DNA from: Acidithiobacillus sulfuriphilus
Lineage (GTDB): Bacteria > Pseudomonadota > Gammaproteobacteria > Acidithiobacillales > Acidithiobacillaceae
Assembly: GCF_003721225.1 (NCBI RefSeq)
Contig: NZ_RIZI01000192.1
Location: 1-64,000 of the forward strand
Direction: 5' to 3'
DNA: 64,000 nucleotides
Shown in pieces: positions 27,981-37,640 of this stretch. The notes beneath the pieces are model-generated. The model worked only from the letters and a program-made list of their open reading frames with translations. It did no database searches and was not told the origin of the DNA. The translations under genes and the position numbers were made by a program. Position 1 is the stretch's first letter; the number at the start of each line of letters is the position of its first letter.

Positions 27981-28987
27981 GGCTGCGATCCCGACACCCG
28001 TATTTCCACCGGCGTACCCGAGTCCAAGCGCGTGTTGCCGGAAATCACCACCATCTCCCCGGCGCGGAGCGAGCCGGTGACCCAGCTATCCTTGCCCTGG
28101 GTATGCACCACCTCTACCGGCACCGCCACCGCCCGCCCCCGGCGGACCACGAAGACTTCGCTGCGGGCCCCGCGCATGACCACCGCCGGGCTGGGCACCC
28201 GGAAGGCGGTACCGCCCGCCGATGGCAGCAGGAGTTGCAGCCATTCCCCGGGCAGGAGGGGGCTGCCAGGGGGGAGGGTGATATAAACGGAGACCAGACC
28301 GAGGTGGCGGGCACTTTGTCCGACGGAGCGGACCAGCCCCTGACCTTGCCAGCCTTGGGCCTGGATCGCCACCGTTGTCCCCACCCGCAACCCCTGGGTC
28401 TGGGCAGGTGGCACATAGGCCCGCGCCCAGGGCTCGCCGCGTCCGGCCAGGCGGGCGATGGGGCTGCCCACATTGACCACCGCGCCGGGGGGCACCAGGT
28501 AGTGCAAAGTGCCAGCGAATGGGGCCGTCAGCACCTGATCTCCGGACTGGGCCTCCAGCGCCCGTAGGGCTGACCGCGCCTCGGCCAGCGCCAAGCCGGC
28601 CTGGTCCACATTCTGCTGTGCCATCACCCCGTCCTGAAAGAGCTTTTGGGTACGCTCCAGTTGGGTGCGGGCATAGGCCACCCGCGCCTGGGCGGCGAGG
28701 ATACCGGCGTGGAGGCCGGGGGGGGCGATATGGGCCACCACTGCGCCCGCCGCCACGTTGCCGGACTGGAGAAAAGGCCCCAGGACGCGGCCCGTCACCG
28801 GAGCGGCCAGGGTCGCCTCCCCGATGCTTTCCACCGTCCCCAGCACACGGACCTCCCGGGACCAGGGGGTCGATTGCACCGCCACCGCCTGCACCGGGAG
28901 GGCAAAGGCAGGGGCCATGCCGCCCAGCCAACTGCACAGGAAGAGGATGATCGGCACTAGCGGGGACCTGGGAAACGCTTTGTTCAT
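27977..28987 (-). CDS. RND efflux periplasmic adaptor (membrane-fusion protein)
   Basis: A 336-residue HlyD/AcrA-type adaptor. N-terminal signal (VPIILFLCSWLGGMAPAFA), beta-barrel opening WSREVRVLGTVESIGEATLAAPVTGRV, lipoyl-like half-motifs, a coiled-coil hairpin (residues ~95-140: ARVAYARTQLERTQKLFQDG), the second lipoyl half (APFAGTLHYLVPPGAVVNVG) and C-terminal beta barrel. It links the RND permease to the outer-membrane channel. It overlaps both neighbours by 4 bp (ATGA), giving a coupled operon oriented OMF-adaptor-pump. Confidence 0.88.
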   Translation of the reverse strand: MNKAFPRSPLVPIILFLCSWLGGMAPAFALPVQAVAVQSTPWSREVRVLGTVESIGEATLAAPVTGRVLGPFLQSGNVAAGAVVAHIAPPGLHAGILAAQARVAYARTQLERTQKLFQDGVMAQQNVDQAGLALAEARSALRALEAQSGDQVLTAPFAGTLHYLVPPGAVVNVGSPIARLAGRGEPWARAYVPPAQTQGLRVGTTVAIQAQGWQGQGLVRSVGQSARHLGLVSVYITLPPGSPLLPGEWLQLLLPSAGGTAFRVPSPAVVMRGARSEVFVVRRGRAVAVPVEVVHTQGKDSWVTGSLRAGEMVVISGNTRLDSGTPVEIRVSGSQP

Positions 28988-30327
28988 GGCTGCTCCTCGG
29001 ATTTCGGCAGAACCCCGCTGTCCAGGGCCAGTTGCGCCCGCGCCAGGCGGGCCCGGATGGCCGCTCCCGCCAGCTTGAGCCGTGCCTGCACCCAGTTGTT
29101 TTCGGCCTGCTGCAAAGCCAGGGCGCTCAGCGCCCCGGCGAGATACCCCTTGCGGGTCATTTCATAAACCGCCTGGGCCTCTTGCGCCATGGTCCGATCA
29201 TTGCGCAGGGCGTTGTCGGCGGCCTGGGCTACTCCGTAATCGGCGGCAATACGGCTTCGGACCTGCAAAAGCAACGCCTGCTTACCCGCCTCCATGGCCG
29301 CCAGGTGCTCTTGGGCAGCGGCGATGCGGTTGCGATTGCGGCCAAAGCCGAAAATGGGCATCTGCAGGGTCACGGCCCCTTGCCAAGCCAGTTGCCCGGC
29401 GCGGGGCGCCGTTGCCGTGTCCACCCCGTAAGCACCCAGCGCAGCGACCACCGGCAACCGGGCGGCCTGATGATAGCGCAGCAGGGTGCGGGCGGCTTGA
29501 ATCTCCCCTTCCGCCACCTGCAGGAGGGGCTGCGCCTGGGTCGCCCGGGTGGTCAACACGGTTTCCCCGGGCAAGCCCCCCGCCGGCGGGCTGATGGGCA
29601 CCAACGCCGGCAGTTCGCTGGCGGGGTAATCCGTCTGCAGGGCCAGGACGCGGCGGGCTGCCGCGGCCTCCGGGGTAGCCTGGTCCAGTCCGGCCTGGAC
29701 ACCGGCCAGGGTCAGGCGGGCCTGGGTCAGGTCCAGACGGGAGCGGGTTCCGGCCTGGGTACTTTTTTGGGTGGCGCTGAGGAGTTCCCGGGCCGCCCCC
29801 AGGGCCTCGCGCCAGACGGACGATTCGTTTTCCCACAAGGCCAGCCGATAGTAGGCCGCCGTGACCTGCGCCGCCACCAGCAGGCGCGCCTGGCGCTCCT
29901 GGTAGTTGGCCACGGCCACCTGATCGTGGGCCAGGGCCTGCAAGGCATAGGCCTGGGGCGCATAGAGGGGAATATTGAGCTGGATCTGGCCGATGACCTC
30001 TCGGGGGCCATTGGCGGACACGAAGAGGGGCTGACCGTTGCGGGTCTGCGTCCAGATACTGCCTGCGGCCAGGGAGAGGCTGGGCAGCAAGTCGGCGTGG
30101 GCGGCCCGGTGCAGGGCCGCCTTCTCCGCCACCACGCGCTCCGCCTGCTGCACCAAAGCCTGGTTGGCCAAGGCCCGCTGGAGGGCATCCCCAAGGGTGA
30201 ACGCCGCCGCCGACACGGGAAAAGATGGCAACAACAGGGAACCGGCCAACAGGCAGACACTCAGGCAGCGCCACGCCCCCTTTCCTGCCGCCGCATCCTG
30301 CCATGTCTTGTATTGTGGATGCGTCAT
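28984..30327 (-). CDS. TolC-family outer-membrane efflux protein
   Basis: A 447-residue outer-membrane factor. After a signal peptide (LSVCLLAGSLLLPSFPVSA, cleavage near AA-A) come two TolC-type repeats: FTLGDALQRALANQALVQQ and the second at LQMPIFGFGRNRNRI, with long Ala/Gln/Leu-rich helices. It forms the exit duct for the RND pump encoded just downstream. An ATG at 30327 (MTHPQYKTWQ) was chosen because GAAGGGGAG sits directly before it; a second in-frame ATG 18 bp upstream is possible. First gene of the operon; the 155-bp gap to pyrD holds its promoter, in which AT-rich blocks near 30371-30392 stand out. Confidence 0.86.
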   Translation of the reverse strand: MTHPQYKTWQDAAAGKGAWRCLSVCLLAGSLLLPSFPVSAAAFTLGDALQRALANQALVQQAERVVAEKAALHRAAHADLLPSLSLAAGSIWTQTRNGQPLFVSANGPREVIGQIQLNIPLYAPQAYALQALAHDQVAVANYQERQARLLVAAQVTAAYYRLALWENESSVWREALGAARELLSATQKSTQAGTRSRLDLTQARLTLAGVQAGLDQATPEAAAARRVLALQTDYPASELPALVPISPPAGGLPGETVLTTRATQAQPLLQVAEGEIQAARTLLRYHQAARLPVVAALGAYGVDTATAPRAGQLAWQGAVTLQMPIFGFGRNRNRIAAAQEHLAAMEAGKQALLLQVRSRIAADYGVAQAADNALRNDRTMAQEAQAVYEMTRKGYLAGALSALALQQAENNWVQARLKLAGAAIRARLARAQLALDSGVLPKSEEQP

Positions 30328-30500
30328 CTCCCCTTCTTTCCTCATATCGGCGCCACGCGGCTGGTCAGCTTACAATGAAAACATTAAAATAGTTTGAGGG
30401 ACTCGCCTCGGTGCGACTACCCGATTCATCCCGTCCGACTGGATCATCCGATCAAGCCCATCCATAAACGCCGCAATGTCGCCTGCGCCCGGGAAAGGCA

Positions 30501-31592
30501 TCAGGAATTTTTGCCGCGCAAGGCGTCCAGATTGGCAATCCCCGCCTCTTCCATACGCGCCAGGAGCCCTTTGAGGATGGCAGCGACCACTCCCGGACCG
30601 CGAAAAATCAACGCCGTGTAAATCTCTACGAGACTCGCGCCGGCGCTGATCTTCTCCCAGACATCGTCGGCGGAAAAAATGCCGCCCACCCCGATGATGG
30701 GCACTCTCCCCCCCGTCGCCTGATAGAGGAGGCGAATCACCGCGGTGGCCCGCCCGCGCAGGGGCGGGCCCGAGAGACCGCCGCTGATCCCCGCCCCTTC
30801 CAGGAAATCCTCCCGGGAAATGGTGGTATTGGTGGCGATGAAACCGTCCACCAGCGGCTGTTCTCCCGCAACCAGGGCGGCGATGGCCATGAGGTCGGCA
30901 TCGGCGAGATCCGGGGCGATCTTGAGGAGTACCGGCGGACAGCGCCGTCCCGCCTCCCGAGCCGCCCGCAGATTGGCCGCCTGCACGGCAGCCAGCAGGG
31001 GTTGCAGGGCGTCCAGCGCCTGCAGGTCCCGCAGGCCCGGCGTATTGGGGGAGCTCACATTGACAACAAAATAATCCGCCCAAGGCTGCAGGGTCTCCAC
31101 CATAGCCACATAATCGGCGGCGGCCTGCTCCGATGGAGTATCCTTGTTCTTGCCCAGGTTGATGCCGATGGGTACGGGATGGGGACCCAGGGCGGCGAGG
31201 CGGGCGGCCACCGCCGCCATTCCCTGCCCCGGGAAACCCATGCGGTTGATGACCGCCTCCCGCTCGGGAAAACGAAAAATCCGTGGGCGCGGATTGCCGG
31301 GCTGGGGGCGCGGCGTGACCGTGCCGATCTCCACAAAACCAAAGCCCAAGGCCGGCAAGGCCGTCAGCGCCTCGGCATTTTTGTCGAAACCCGCAGCGAG
31401 GCCCAGGGGGTTGGCAAAATGCAGCCCCCAGATCTCCTGCGCCAGGCGCGGGTCCTCCTGGGTATAGCGCGCCGCCAAATGGGCGCGGGTGGCAGGCATG
31501 TGCCCCAGGGCCCCCAGGCCGGCGATGGTCCAGTGGTGGGCCGTCTCCGGGTCCAGCAAAAAGAGCCCACGGCGCAGCATTCCGTAGATCAT
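30501..31592 (-). CDS. pyrD: Dihydroorotate dehydrogenase (class 2)
   Basis: A 363-residue quinone-linked enzyme of de novo pyrimidine synthesis, anchored at the inner face of the membrane. The N-terminal helix pair ([19 protein letters not shown]) is the class 2 quinone-binding extension. FMN-site blocks include [54 protein letters not shown] (catalytic Ser), IATNTTISR and [23 protein letters not shown] at 31592 overlaps the hemF stop (ATGA), so the two are coupled; an ATG six bases earlier is also in frame. Confidence 0.95.
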   Translation of the reverse strand: MIYGMLRRGLFLLDPETAHHWTIAGLGALGHMPATRAHLAARYTQEDPRLAQEIWGLHFANPLGLAAGFDKNAEALTALPALGFGFVEIGTVTPRPQPGNPRPRIFRFPEREAVINRMGFPGQGMAAVAARLAALGPHPVPIGINLGKNKDTPSEQAAADYVAMVETLQPWADYFVVNVSSPNTPGLRDLQALDALQPLLAAVQAANLRAAREAGRRCPPVLLKIAPDLADADLMAIAALVAGEQPLVDGFIATNTTISREDFLEGAGISGGLSGPPLRGRATAVIRLLYQATGGRVPIIGVGGIFSADDVWEKISAGASLVEIYTALIFRGPGVVAAILKGLLARMEEAGIANLDALRGKNS

Positions 31593-32476
31593 AGCCAATC
31601 CCTTGGGGTCAGGAAGCGCTCGCGCAGCTCGGCCTCCGGGCTGCCGGGTTCACCCTGCCAGTCATAGAGCCACTCGGCCAGGGGCGGCAGCGACATGAGG
31701 ATACTCTCGGTGCGCCCCCCCGACTGCAGGCCAAAGAGGGTGCCACGATCATAGACCAGGTTGAACTCCACATAACGCCCGCGCCGCAAGCCCTGGAAAT
31801 GCCGTTCCCGCTCGCCGTATGGCAGATGGCGGCGGCGCTCGACGATGGGCAGATAAGCGGGCAGGAAGCTCTCCGCCGCCGCTTCCCAAAAGGCCTGCAA
31901 TTTCTCACCGTCGCCGTGCAGATCATCAAAGAAGATACCGCCCACCCCGCGCATCTCACCGCGGTGTTTGATGAAGAAATACTCGTCGCACCAGGCCTTG
32001 AAGCGGGGATAGAAAAGAAAGTCATGGCGATCACAGGCGGCCTTGAGGGTGCAGTGGAAATGCCGCGCGTCCTCTTCAAAGCCATAAATGGGCGTAAGAT
32101 CGGCCCCGCCGCCGAACCACCACAGATCGCCCGCCGAGAAGAAACGGTAGTTCATGTGCACGATGGGGACGTAGGGATTGCGCGGGTGCAACACCAGGGA
32201 CACCCCCAGGGCCGTAAAGGGCCGGCCCGCCAGCTCCGGGCGATGGGCCGTGGCCGAAGGCGGCAACTGCCCGCCGCTCACCCGCGAAAAGTTCACCCCC
32301 CCCTTCTCGAAAAGGGCCCCGTCGCTGATCACCCGCGTCCGTCCTCCGCCGCCCGCCGGGCGCTCCCAGAGATCCTCGCGAAAACGCGCTCCCCCGTCCG
32401 TCGCTTCGAGCACCGCACAAATCCGGTCCTGCAGTCCCAGCAGGAATCGCTCCATCTCGTCAACCTGAGGTGGCAT
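31589..32476 (-). CDS. hemF: Coproporphyrinogen III oxidase, oxygen-dependent
   Basis: A 295-residue HemF that converts coproporphyrinogen III to protoporphyrinogen IX using O2 in the cytoplasm. Recognisable blocks: [75 protein letters not shown] and the closing [28 protein letters not shown]. Length matches the family (~300). ATG at 32476 has AAGGAGAAAAT upstream. Its presence shows an aerobic haem route. Its stop overlaps pyrD. Confidence 0.95.
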   Translation of the reverse strand: MPPQVDEMERFLLGLQDRICAVLEATDGGARFREDLWERPAGGGGRTRVISDGALFEKGGVNFSRVSGGQLPPSATAHRPELAGRPFTALGVSLVLHPRNPYVPIVHMNYRFFSAGDLWWFGGGADLTPIYGFEEDARHFHCTLKAACDRHDFLFYPRFKAWCDEYFFIKHRGEMRGVGGIFFDDLHGDGEKLQAFWEAAAESFLPAYLPIVERRRHLPYGERERHFQGLRRGRYVEFNLVYDRGTLFGLQSGGRTESILMSLPPLAEWLYDWQGEPGSPEAELRERFLTPRDWL

Positions 32477-32495
32477 TATTTTCTCCTTACCCCAA

Positions 32496-33053
32496 TCAAG
32501 ACCGCAAAACACGCCCACTGCGGGCATCCACAATGCGGCTCGCCTGTCGTGCTCCCCCCAATTGCCCCGGCAACACCACCAGCCGCCCGAAATAGCGATG
32601 CAATTGGTGGCGGGACCGGGCCGGTACCTTGCCGGCAGGATTGGCGCTGGTGGAGATGATGGCGCCATGGAAGGCGCGGCAGAGGGCGACGACGCCGGGA
32701 TGCCGGCTCACCCGCACGGCCACGTCCGGATGTCGCCCCCGCAACCAGACCGGGGCGCGGCGCGAGCCCGGCAAGACCAGGGTCGTTCCCGGCCAGAGGG
32801 TGGCCATACGCTCCTGAACCTCCGTCTGTTGCCAGACTGCGCAATAGGCCTCGGCCTGGGAAAATCGACCGGCCACCAGAAGGAGTCCTTTCTTTTGGGA
32901 ACGCCCCTTCACCGCCAGGAGCCGCTTCACGGCGCGCCGATTGCGCGGGTCGCAGCCCAGGCCCCACACCCCCTCCGTGGGGTAGGCGATGACCGCGCCC
33001 CGGCGCAGGGCCGCCACCGCACGCCGCAAGCTCCGCCGCGAAGGGCCTTTCAT
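32496..33053 (-). CDS. tsaC: Threonylcarbamoyl-AMP synthase (Sua5/YciO/YrdC, TsaC)
   Basis: A 185-residue YrdC-domain protein that makes threonylcarbamoyl-AMP for tRNA t6A37 modification. Family wording: [64 protein letters not shown] and [10 protein letters not shown]. There is no C-terminal Sua5 extension, so it is of the short E. coli TsaC type. Located 28 bp downstream of purD's stop and 19 bp upstream of the hemF start, within a housekeeping run. Confidence 0.92.
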   Translation of the reverse strand: MKGPSRRSLRRAVAALRRGAVIAYPTEGVWGLGCDPRNRRAVKRLLAVKGRSQKKGLLLVAGRFSQAEAYCAVWQQTEVQERMATLWPGTTLVLPGSRRAPVWLRGRHPDVAVRVSRHPGVVALCRAFHGAIISTSANPAGKVPARSRHQLHRYFGRLVVLPGQLGGARQASRIVDARSGRVLRS

Positions 33054-33081
33054 CGTGGATTCGCCACTGCCGTTTTACGCT

Positions 33082-34347
33082 TCATCTCCCCCGCTGCAGG
33101 GCGCGATGGCCGATGTCGTGGCGGTATTGCATCCCCGGCCAGCGAATGGCCCCCGCCCTGGCGTAGGCCCGCGCCGCTGCTTCAGCCAGGCTCGCACCCA
33201 GGGCGGTCACTCCCAGGACCCGCCCCCCGGCGGTGACGACGGCGCCGTCCTGAGCCGCCGTGCCCGCATGGAAGATCTTGACATCGGGGTCATCCGCCAA
33301 AGGCAGACCGAGGATCGCGTCGCCGTTGCGCGGCGCATCGGGGTAACCCGCCGCTGCCAGCACCACACAGAGCGCCGGACGCGGATCCCAGTCGAGGGTG
33401 GGCGGCAGGGTATCGCCCGCCGCCGCCGCCCGCAACAGGGCAAAGAGGTCCGAACGCAAACGCATCAGCAAAGGCTGGGTCTCGGGGTCGCCCAGGCGGC
33501 AGTTGAACTCCAGCACCTTGGGCCCCTGAGCGGTGACCATGATCCCGGCGTAAAGGAAGCCCCGATAGGGCAGGCCATCCGCAAGGAGGCCCCGCGCCGC
33601 CGGCCGCATCACCTCGCGCAGGACCCGCTCGCCCATGGCGGCATCGAGGACCGGCGCCGGCGAGTAGGCGCCCATCCCGCCGGTGTTGGGGCCCAGATCG
33701 CCGTCCAGCAGCCGCTTGTGATCCTGGGAACCGGCCAGCGGCAGGACCTGCCCATCCACCAGGACGGCAATGAAGCTCGCCTCTTCGCCATGAAGGAATT
33801 CCTCCACCACGATAGGCCCCCAGGCCAGGAACTGCTCTGCCGCCGCCTGGGCTTGGTCGTGGCTCAGGGCCACTACCACCCCTTTACCCGCCGCGAGGCC
33901 ATCGGCCTTGACCACCACCGGCAGGGTGTGCTGGCGGATATACCGCTGTGCCCCCCCTAGCTCGGCAAAGCGCCGATAGCTTGCCGTCGGGATCTGGTGG
34001 CGCTGTAGGAACTCCTTGGCAAAGACCTTGCTCCCTTCCAGTTGCGCCGCTGCCGCGTCGGGGCCGAAGACCGGCAGACCCGCCCGGCGCAAGCGATCCC
34101 CCACCCCCGCCACCAGGGGCGCTTCGGGCCCGATGACCACCAGCTCCACCCCGCGCGCGAAGGCGGCCGCCACCAGCCCCTCGGCATCCGTCGCGGCAAT
34201 GGCGAGATTCTCCACCCCGGCTTCGGCGGCCGTCCCCGGGTTGCCGGGCGCGCAATAGACCCGCTCCACCAATGGCGACTGGGCGAGCTTCCAGGCGATG
34301 GCGTGCTCCCGCCCGCCGCTGCCCAGGACCAGAACCTTGGCACCCAT
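33082..34347 (-). CDS. purD: Phosphoribosylamine-glycine ligase
   Basis: A 421-residue ATP-grasp enzyme of purine synthesis (GAR synthetase). It starts [20 protein letters not shown] and shows [67 protein letters not shown], the [23 protein letters not shown] block and [17 protein letters not shown]. Start ATG 34347 was chosen over an ATG 18 bp upstream because GAGGAGG lies between them. It begins within 11 bp of the purH stop at 34358, so purH and purD are co-transcribed. No riboswitch was recognised ahead of either. Confidence 0.95.
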   Translation of the reverse strand: MGAKVLVLGSGGREHAIAWKLAQSPLVERVYCAPGNPGTAAEAGVENLAIAATDAEGLVAAAFARGVELVVIGPEAPLVAGVGDRLRRAGLPVFGPDAAAAQLEGSKVFAKEFLQRHQIPTASYRRFAELGGAQRYIRQHTLPVVVKADGLAAGKGVVVALSHDQAQAAAEQFLAWGPIVVEEFLHGEEASFIAVLVDGQVLPLAGSQDHKRLLDGDLGPNTGGMGAYSPAPVLDAAMGERVLREVMRPAARGLLADGLPYRGFLYAGIMVTAQGPKVLEFNCRLGDPETQPLLMRLRSDLFALLRAAAAGDTLPPTLDWDPRPALCVVLAAAGYPDAPRNGDAILGLPLADDPDVKIFHAGTAAQDGAVVTAGGRVLGVTALGASLAEAAARAYARAGAIRWPGMQYRHDIGHRALQRGR

Positions 34348-34357
34348 GCGTCCCTCC

Positions 34358-35923
34358 TCAACCATGGCGGAAATGGCGCATGCTGGTGAAGATCATGGCA
34401 ATGCCGTGCTCGTTGGCGCTGGCGATCACCTCCTCGTCGCGGATGGAGCCGCCGGGCTGGATGATGGCCTTCACCCCGGCCGCCGCCGCCGCATCCACGC
34501 CGTCGCGGAAGGGGAAAAAAGCGTCGGAGGCCAGCGCCGCCCCATGCAGATCGAAGCCCAGCTCCAGGGCCTTGGCCGCGCCGCATTTGGCCGCGTCCAC
34601 GCGGCTCATCTGTCCGGCGCCGATGCCCATGCTCTGCCCCTCGCGCACGTAGACAATGGCGTTGGAACGCACATGTTTGGCTACCCGCCAGGCAAAGGCC
34701 AGATCGCGGTGCTCCAGGGCCGTCGGAGCCCGTTCGCTGACCACCCGCCAAACGCTCTCATTCAGATCGCCCTGATCAAAATCCTGGACCAGCAGCCCGC
34801 CGCGCACGCGCTTGAAATCCCAGCCCGCGCCGCGCCAGTCGTTGTCCACCCCAAAGGCCAGCACCCGCAGATTTTTCTTGCGGGCCAGAATGGCCTGCGC
34901 TTCGGGCAGGATCTCCGGCGCCAGCACCACCTCGGCAAACTGCTCCGCCACCAGTTGCGCCGTCTGCCCGTCCAGGGGCCGGTTGCAGGCAATGATCCCG
35001 CCAAAGGCCGAAACCGGATCACCGGCGAGCGCCCGCTGATAGGCCCCGAGCAGATCCATCGCCACAGCCACGCCGCAGGGGTTGCCATGTTTGACGATGG
35101 CACAGGCGGGCTCGGCAAACTCCCGCACCAGATTCACTGCCGCATCGCTGTCGGCAATGTTGTTGTAGGACAGCTCCTTGCCCTGCAACTGCCGGGCCAT
35201 GGCAATGCCTGTACCGCTGCCGTCGCTGTAAAAGGCCGCCTGCTGGTGCGGATTCTCGCCGTAACGCAGGTCTTGCACTTTGCTGAAATGCAGGCTCAGG
35301 GTCTCGGGGAAGGTCTCCCGTGTCCCATCGGGCCGCAAGCTGGAGAGATAGTTGGCGATGGCGCCGTCATACTGCGCCGTATGGGCAAAGACCTTGCGCG
35401 CCAAGGCAAAGCGGGTAGCCGCCCCGACCCCGCCGCCACTCTGCTCCATCTCCCGCAGAACGAGGGCATAGTCGTCAGGGTCCACCAGGACGGTCACGCC
35501 CTCCCAGTTCTTGGCCGCCGCCCGCAGCATGGTAGGACCGCCGATGTCGATATTCTCCACGGCCTCGGCCAGGCTGCAGTCGGGCCGTGCTATGGTCTGC
35601 GCAAAAGGATAGAGATTGACGCAGAGGAGGTCGATGGGCGGGATATCGTGTTCGGCCATCTGGCGGAGATGCCCGGCTTCCCCGCGCTTGCCCAGCAGAC
35701 CGCCGTGGATCTTGGGATGCAGGGTCTTGAGACGGCCTTCCAGCAACTCCGGAAAGCCCGTGTAATCCCCCACCTCCTGCACCTTCAGCCCCGCCGCCCG
35801 CAACGCCGTCGCCGTGCCTCCCGTGGACAGGATCTCTATCCCGAAGTCTGCCAAACGACGCGCAAAATCCACTATTCCGTGCTTGTCGGAGACGCTGATG
35901 AGCACCCTGCGTATCTCGCCCAT
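34358..35923 (-). CDS. purH: Bifunctional AICAR transformylase / IMP cyclohydrolase
   Basis: A 521-residue bifunctional enzyme for the last two steps of IMP synthesis. The N-terminal cyclohydrolase (residues ~1-190) starts [18 protein letters not shown] with [11 protein letters not shown] and [10 protein letters not shown]; the C-terminal transformylase has [26 protein letters not shown] (catalytic Lys-His), [10 protein letters not shown] and ending [19 protein letters not shown] with [13 protein letters not shown]. The ATG at 35923 starts a purH-purD unit. The upstream 238 bp are shared with the divergent porin gene. Confidence 0.96.
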   Translation of the reverse strand: MGEIRRVLISVSDKHGIVDFARRLADFGIEILSTGGTATALRAAGLKVQEVGDYTGFPELLEGRLKTLHPKIHGGLLGKRGEAGHLRQMAEHDIPPIDLLCVNLYPFAQTIARPDCSLAEAVENIDIGGPTMLRAAAKNWEGVTVLVDPDDYALVLREMEQSGGGVGAATRFALARKVFAHTAQYDGAIANYLSSLRPDGTRETFPETLSLHFSKVQDLRYGENPHQQAAFYSDGSGTGIAMARQLQGKELSYNNIADSDAAVNLVREFAEPACAIVKHGNPCGVAVAMDLLGAYQRALAGDPVSAFGGIIACNRPLDGQTAQLVAEQFAEVVLAPEILPEAQAILARKKNLRVLAFGVDNDWRGAGWDFKRVRGGLLVQDFDQGDLNESVWRVVSERAPTALEHRDLAFAWRVAKHVRSNAIVYVREGQSMGIGAGQMSRVDAAKCGAAKALELGFDLHGAALASDAFFPFRDGVDAAAAAGVKAIIQPGGSIRDEEVIASANEHGIAMIFTSMRHFRHG

Positions 35924-35962
35924 GTACTACTACCCCCATGGAAAAGGCCGAGTTTACGCCCC

Positions 35963-35990
35963 CGTCCCAAAAGACGGCAAGGGCGGGACG
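35963..35990 (-). other. Inverted repeat in the purH leader
   Basis: CGTCCC (35963-35968) and GGGACG (35985-35990) can form a stem about 40 bp upstream of the purH ATG on the minus strand, with further C-rich and G-rich runs around it. It may form a leader structure. I could not match it to the ZTP, purine or other known riboswitch cores. Confidence 0.25.
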
Positions 35991-36133
35991 ACGGTAAAAA
36001 TTGCCTGTTGATTAACGCAACTTTGTTGCATATATTTTCCATGCACGGCATGCGGCGGTAATATGTTGATGCATTGCGGGAAAGCATCCCGTCCATGAAC
36101 CAGCCGTGCCTTGACCAGTGGAAAGGCAAATAT

Positions 36134-36152
36134 GATAATAGCAATCATTATT
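36134..36152 (+). promoter_or_regulatory. Fur-box-like operator upstream of the OprB-type porin
   Basis: GATAATAGCAATCATTATT matches the 19-bp Fur consensus (GATAATGATAATCATTATC) at 15 of 19 positions, with both outer hexamers well kept. It stands 10 bp before the porin ATG at 36162, where bound Fur would block transcription or translation initiation. AT-rich context here contrasts with the GC-rich surroundings. It suggests iron-repressed expression of the porin; experimentally untested. Confidence 0.6.
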
Positions 36153-36161
36153 ATTTAATAG

Positions 36162-37430
36162 ATGAAATTGCCCATGCGTTCATCCCTTCGCCCCCTAGCT
36201 ACGGCCATCCTCTTCGCCTTCAGCGATCTGAGCCTCGCCCACCCCGTCATGGCCGAGACCGATCCCGCCGCCGAAGGCAATGGGGCCATCCCCAACATCA
36301 ACGCCCTTTCCGCGCAGTATCTACCGGCTTACAGCCGCATCGTTGACGGTCTGTCCTGGGCCGGCCACGTCGACTCGGAAATCTTTTCCAATTATTCGGG
36401 GGGCGTTCGGCGCGGTAGCGAACCCAACATCGTCGGCCAGTTCGGTTTAGAGTACGACACCCGGAAGGCGGAACTTTGGCGAGGCGGGAAACTCACCTTC
36501 TCGGTCATGGGCATCTACAGCGGCGGGGTGCAGCCCGGCTACAGCGGCGACATCCAGACGGCCAGCAACATCTGGGCGCCGTCGGCGCTGCGCATCTACG
36601 ACGCCGCCTACCGGCAAAGATTCACCCATTGGCTCAACGCCCGCATCGGCATCACCGACATCAATTATTACTTCGATGTCACCGGCAATGCCCTGCAGTT
36701 GGTCAATTCTTCCTTCGGGATCAATCCCACCCTGACCGCCAATGTCCCGGGCACCGCCACCTTCCCCTACTCCGGCCTGGGGGCCATGGTTGGGGTTCAC
36801 GGCGCCATGTGGAGCAGCAAGGCGGGGGTTTTCCAAGGCGACCCGCAACATCGTGGATCCGCCTTTGAGCGCGGCTACATGGCCCTCTGGGAGGGCGGAA
36901 TACACTGGGGCGAGAAGGGCGACGACGATCCCGATAACGACGCCGACGATTACGGCAAATATATCTTGAAGATCGGAGCCTGGCGCTACGAACAGCCCCA
37001 CCCGGACCTCCCCGGCCTCTCCCCTTCCACCGCCGGGGTCTATGCCGTGGCCGAAGGCAACTGGGAAGTCCCCGGCGACCGCGACCTGGGCGCCTTCGTG
37101 CAGATGGGCGGCGCCCCCCAGGACTTCAATCCCGTGCCCTGGTATCTGGGCGTGGGCCTACGCCTGGGCCATCCCTTCCCGGGCCGGCGTGACGACAGCC
37201 TCTCCATCGGCATGGCCCGGGCCTGGCTGCGCAGCGGCCCCGTGGCCGCTGGCCTAGGGGTGGAAGCGGGTGCCGTACATGCCGCCGAAACCGCCTACGA
37301 GATCACCTATGCCGCCAAACTCAGCCCCCATCTCACCCTGCAGCCGGATATCCAATACATCACCCATCCCGGCGGCATGGAACCCAATGCCACGGTAGGC
37401 ATCCTACGCTTGCACATCGAATTCTTTTGA
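36162..37430 (+). CDS. OprB-family carbohydrate-selective porin
   Basis: A 422-residue outer-membrane beta-barrel protein. A signal peptide (residues ~1-31, ending PVMA-E) precedes a barrel with OprB-family wording: ILFAFSDLSLA is in the signal; then NIVGQFGLEYDTRKAELWRGG, GDIQTASNIWAPSALRIYDAAY, IGITDINYYFDVTGNALQL, and the FPYSGLGAMVG segment, ending in the C-terminal Phe-Phe pair typical of outer-membrane barrels (LRLHIEFF). It would allow diffusion of small sugars or other hydrophilic solutes. The start may be ATG 36162 or ATG 36174; neither has a strong ribosome site. The Fur-box-like site in front suggests the solute may be linked to iron status. Confidence 0.82.
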   Translation: MKLPMRSSLRPLATAILFAFSDLSLAHPVMAETDPAAEGNGAIPNINALSAQYLPAYSRIVDGLSWAGHVDSEIFSNYSGGVRRGSEPNIVGQFGLEYDTRKAELWRGGKLTFSVMGIYSGGVQPGYSGDIQTASNIWAPSALRIYDAAYRQRFTHWLNARIGITDINYYFDVTGNALQLVNSSFGINPTLTANVPGTATFPYSGLGAMVGVHGAMWSSKAGVFQGDPQHRGSAFERGYMALWEGGIHWGEKGDDDPDNDADDYGKYILKIGAWRYEQPHPDLPGLSPSTAGVYAVAEGNWEVPGDRDLGAFVQMGGAPQDFNPVPWYLGVGLRLGHPFPGRRDDSLSIGMARAWLRSGPVAAGLGVEAGAVHAAETAYEITYAAKLSPHLTLQPDIQYITHPGGMEPNATVGILRLHIEFF

Positions 37431-37483
37431 ATCTGACGATCATGCGCTACGGCACACCCAGGCGTCATGAAACGCGGCGGAAA

Positions 37484-37585
37484 CCGTAGGAGCGGCCCAT
37501 GGCCGCGACCTAAACCCGTGGACAAGAAAATGCGCGCCTGATTACGAACGGATGATTTTGTCGCGGCCATGGGCCGCTCCTACGG
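37484..37585. repeat. Paired REP-like inverted repeat (REPIN)
   Basis: Two perfectly complementary 26-bp arms lie at 37484-37509 and 37560-37585, separated by 50 bp, in the gap between the porin gene and a minus-strand efflux gene (convergent 3' ends). Each arm begins with GTAGGAGCGGCC and carries its own internal GGCC-ATGG-CCGC hairpin potential. The sequence GTAGGAGCGG...CCGCGA is the classic REP core of gamma-proteobacteria such as pseudomonads and xanthomonads. No RAYT transposase gene is in the window. Confidence 0.8.
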
Positions 37586-37640
37586 ATATTGCGAAGGCAG
37601 CAGGATCATTGTTTCCCATGAAAACGGCCGTTGGCATCCA

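Noticed and set aside
30370-30500. Open frame tail between pyrD and the TolC-type gene (DIAAFMDGLDRMIQ...)
   Set aside because: It is the run-on of an out-of-frame shadow of pyrD; no start of its own.
35924-36060. Possible ZTP or purine riboswitch upstream of purH
   Set aside because: C/G-rich pairing exists, but the conserved core sequences of those riboswitches were not found.
34298-36061. 587-codon open frame antisense to purH
   Set aside because: Shadow of purH; runs into the divergent promoter region and has no recognisable protein features.
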